Assembly: GCA_020216575.1 (NCBI GenBank)
Contig: JAIUYC010000282.1
Location: forward strand, 1 to 6,079
From: Coleofasciculus sp. S288
GTDB taxonomy: Bacteria; Cyanobacteriota; Cyanobacteriia; Cyanobacteriales; Coleofasciculaceae
Direction of reading: 5' to 3'
Length of the DNA stretch: 6,079 nucleotides
This document shows positions 5,776 to 6,079 of the stretch, piece by piece. The position numbers and the translations under genes were made by a program. A model generated the notes under the pieces. It had not been told where the DNA came from and made no database searches. It was given only the letters and a program-made list of their open reading frames with translations. The stretch's first letter is position 1; each line of letters starts with the position of its first letter.

Positions 5776-6079
5776 CCTTCAAGACTCATTAACGGAGTTC
5801 AGAACCTTTTTAATGGAGTTCAAAGCCTCATTAACGGAGTTCAGAACCTCTTTAATGAAGCTTGGAACCTCGTTAATGGAGTACCACAACCTCATTAACG
5901 GAGTTCAAAGCCTCGTTAATGGAGTACCACAACCTCATTAACGGAGTTCAGAACCTCATTAATGGAGCTTGGAACCTCTTTAATGGAGTTCCACAACCTC
6001 ATTAATGGAGTTCAGAACCTCATTAATGGAGTTCAGAGCCTCATTAATGGAGTTCAGAGCCTCATTAATGGAGTTTCAT
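5776..6079. repeat. Tandem array, at least 14 units of 21-22 bases
   Basis: The consensus unit is TTAATGGAGTTCAGAACCTCA. The TTAA tetramers begin at 5789, 5810, 5831, 5852, 5873, 5895, 5916, 5938, 5959, 5980, 6002, 6023, 6044 and 6065, so spacing is 21 except for three steps of 22. The 22-base units carry CCACAA in place of CAGAA. A degenerate unit precedes the first, and the array continues past the right edge. The odd-length units break every reading frame, so it is not coding as it stands. Each unit contains ATTAAT-type and GTTC-N-GAAC-type dyads in varying degrees of preservation. Confidence 0.9.

Noticed and set aside
5720..5941. 73-codon frame through the first part of the tandem array
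   Set aside because: It starts with GTG inside the terminal repeat of the neighbouring element. Its heptad pattern comes from the 21-base period, and the first 22-base units shift the frame into a stop codon.
5776..6079. CRISPR array
   Set aside because: The units are contiguous, with no unique spacers between repeats.
5776..6079. Plasmid iteron origin
   Set aside because: Unit length fits, but no replication initiator gene or AT-rich origin region is in the window, and the neighbouring genes look chromosomal.

Overview
The window reads as chromosomal DNA of a cyanobacterium, probably a filamentous one. Six perfect copies of the HIP1 octamer GCGATCGC lie in 6 kb. The protein families are ones that cyanobacteria carry in many copies: an AAA-like ATPase fused to GGDEF, a Tat-exported caspase-like peptidase and a DUF697 GTPase. 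The last 700 bases are packed with short palindromic and tandem repeats. The species cannot be named from the sequence alone.

Layout. (1) Bases 2-1471, plus strand: a GTPase with a C-terminal DUF697 domain, whose N-terminus probably lies beyond the left edge. (2) Bases 1507-3447, minus strand, convergent with gene 1 and 35 bases away: a three-part signalling protein made of a vMAP-M0-like N-terminal domain, an AAA_35-type P-loop ATPase and a GGDEF domain. (3) Bases 3448-4108: a long divergent intergenic region. Its minus strand carries two tiny ORFs, each with a strong Shine-Dalgarno sequence, in the leader of gene 2. Its plus strand carries a possible promoter and a chain of stem-loops in the leader of gene 3. 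(4) Bases 4109-5326, plus strand: a Tat-signal caspase-like peptidase with an intact His/Cys dyad and a short C-terminal tail. (5) Bases 5327-6079: no convincing gene. It holds a 33-base palindrome, two tandem 14-bp inverted-repeat elements, a 152-base multi-hairpin element bounded by 15-bp perfect inverted repeats, and an array of at least 14 units of 21 or 22 bases that runs off the right edge.

How the parts may relate. Genes 2 and 3 are divergent and share a regulatory region. A STAND-like ATPase with a vMAP-type N-terminus beside a caspase-like peptidase recalls the conflict and cell-death modules described for multicellular bacteria. However, the Tat signal would send this peptidase out of the cytoplasm, so direct partnership is only a hypothesis. 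The points most worth a second look are the Walker B Asp-to-Asn change and missing I-site in the ATPase-GGDEF protein, the structured leader of the caspase gene with two competing partners for one segment, the KVAKVAKFLK micro-ORF, and the helically phased repeat array.
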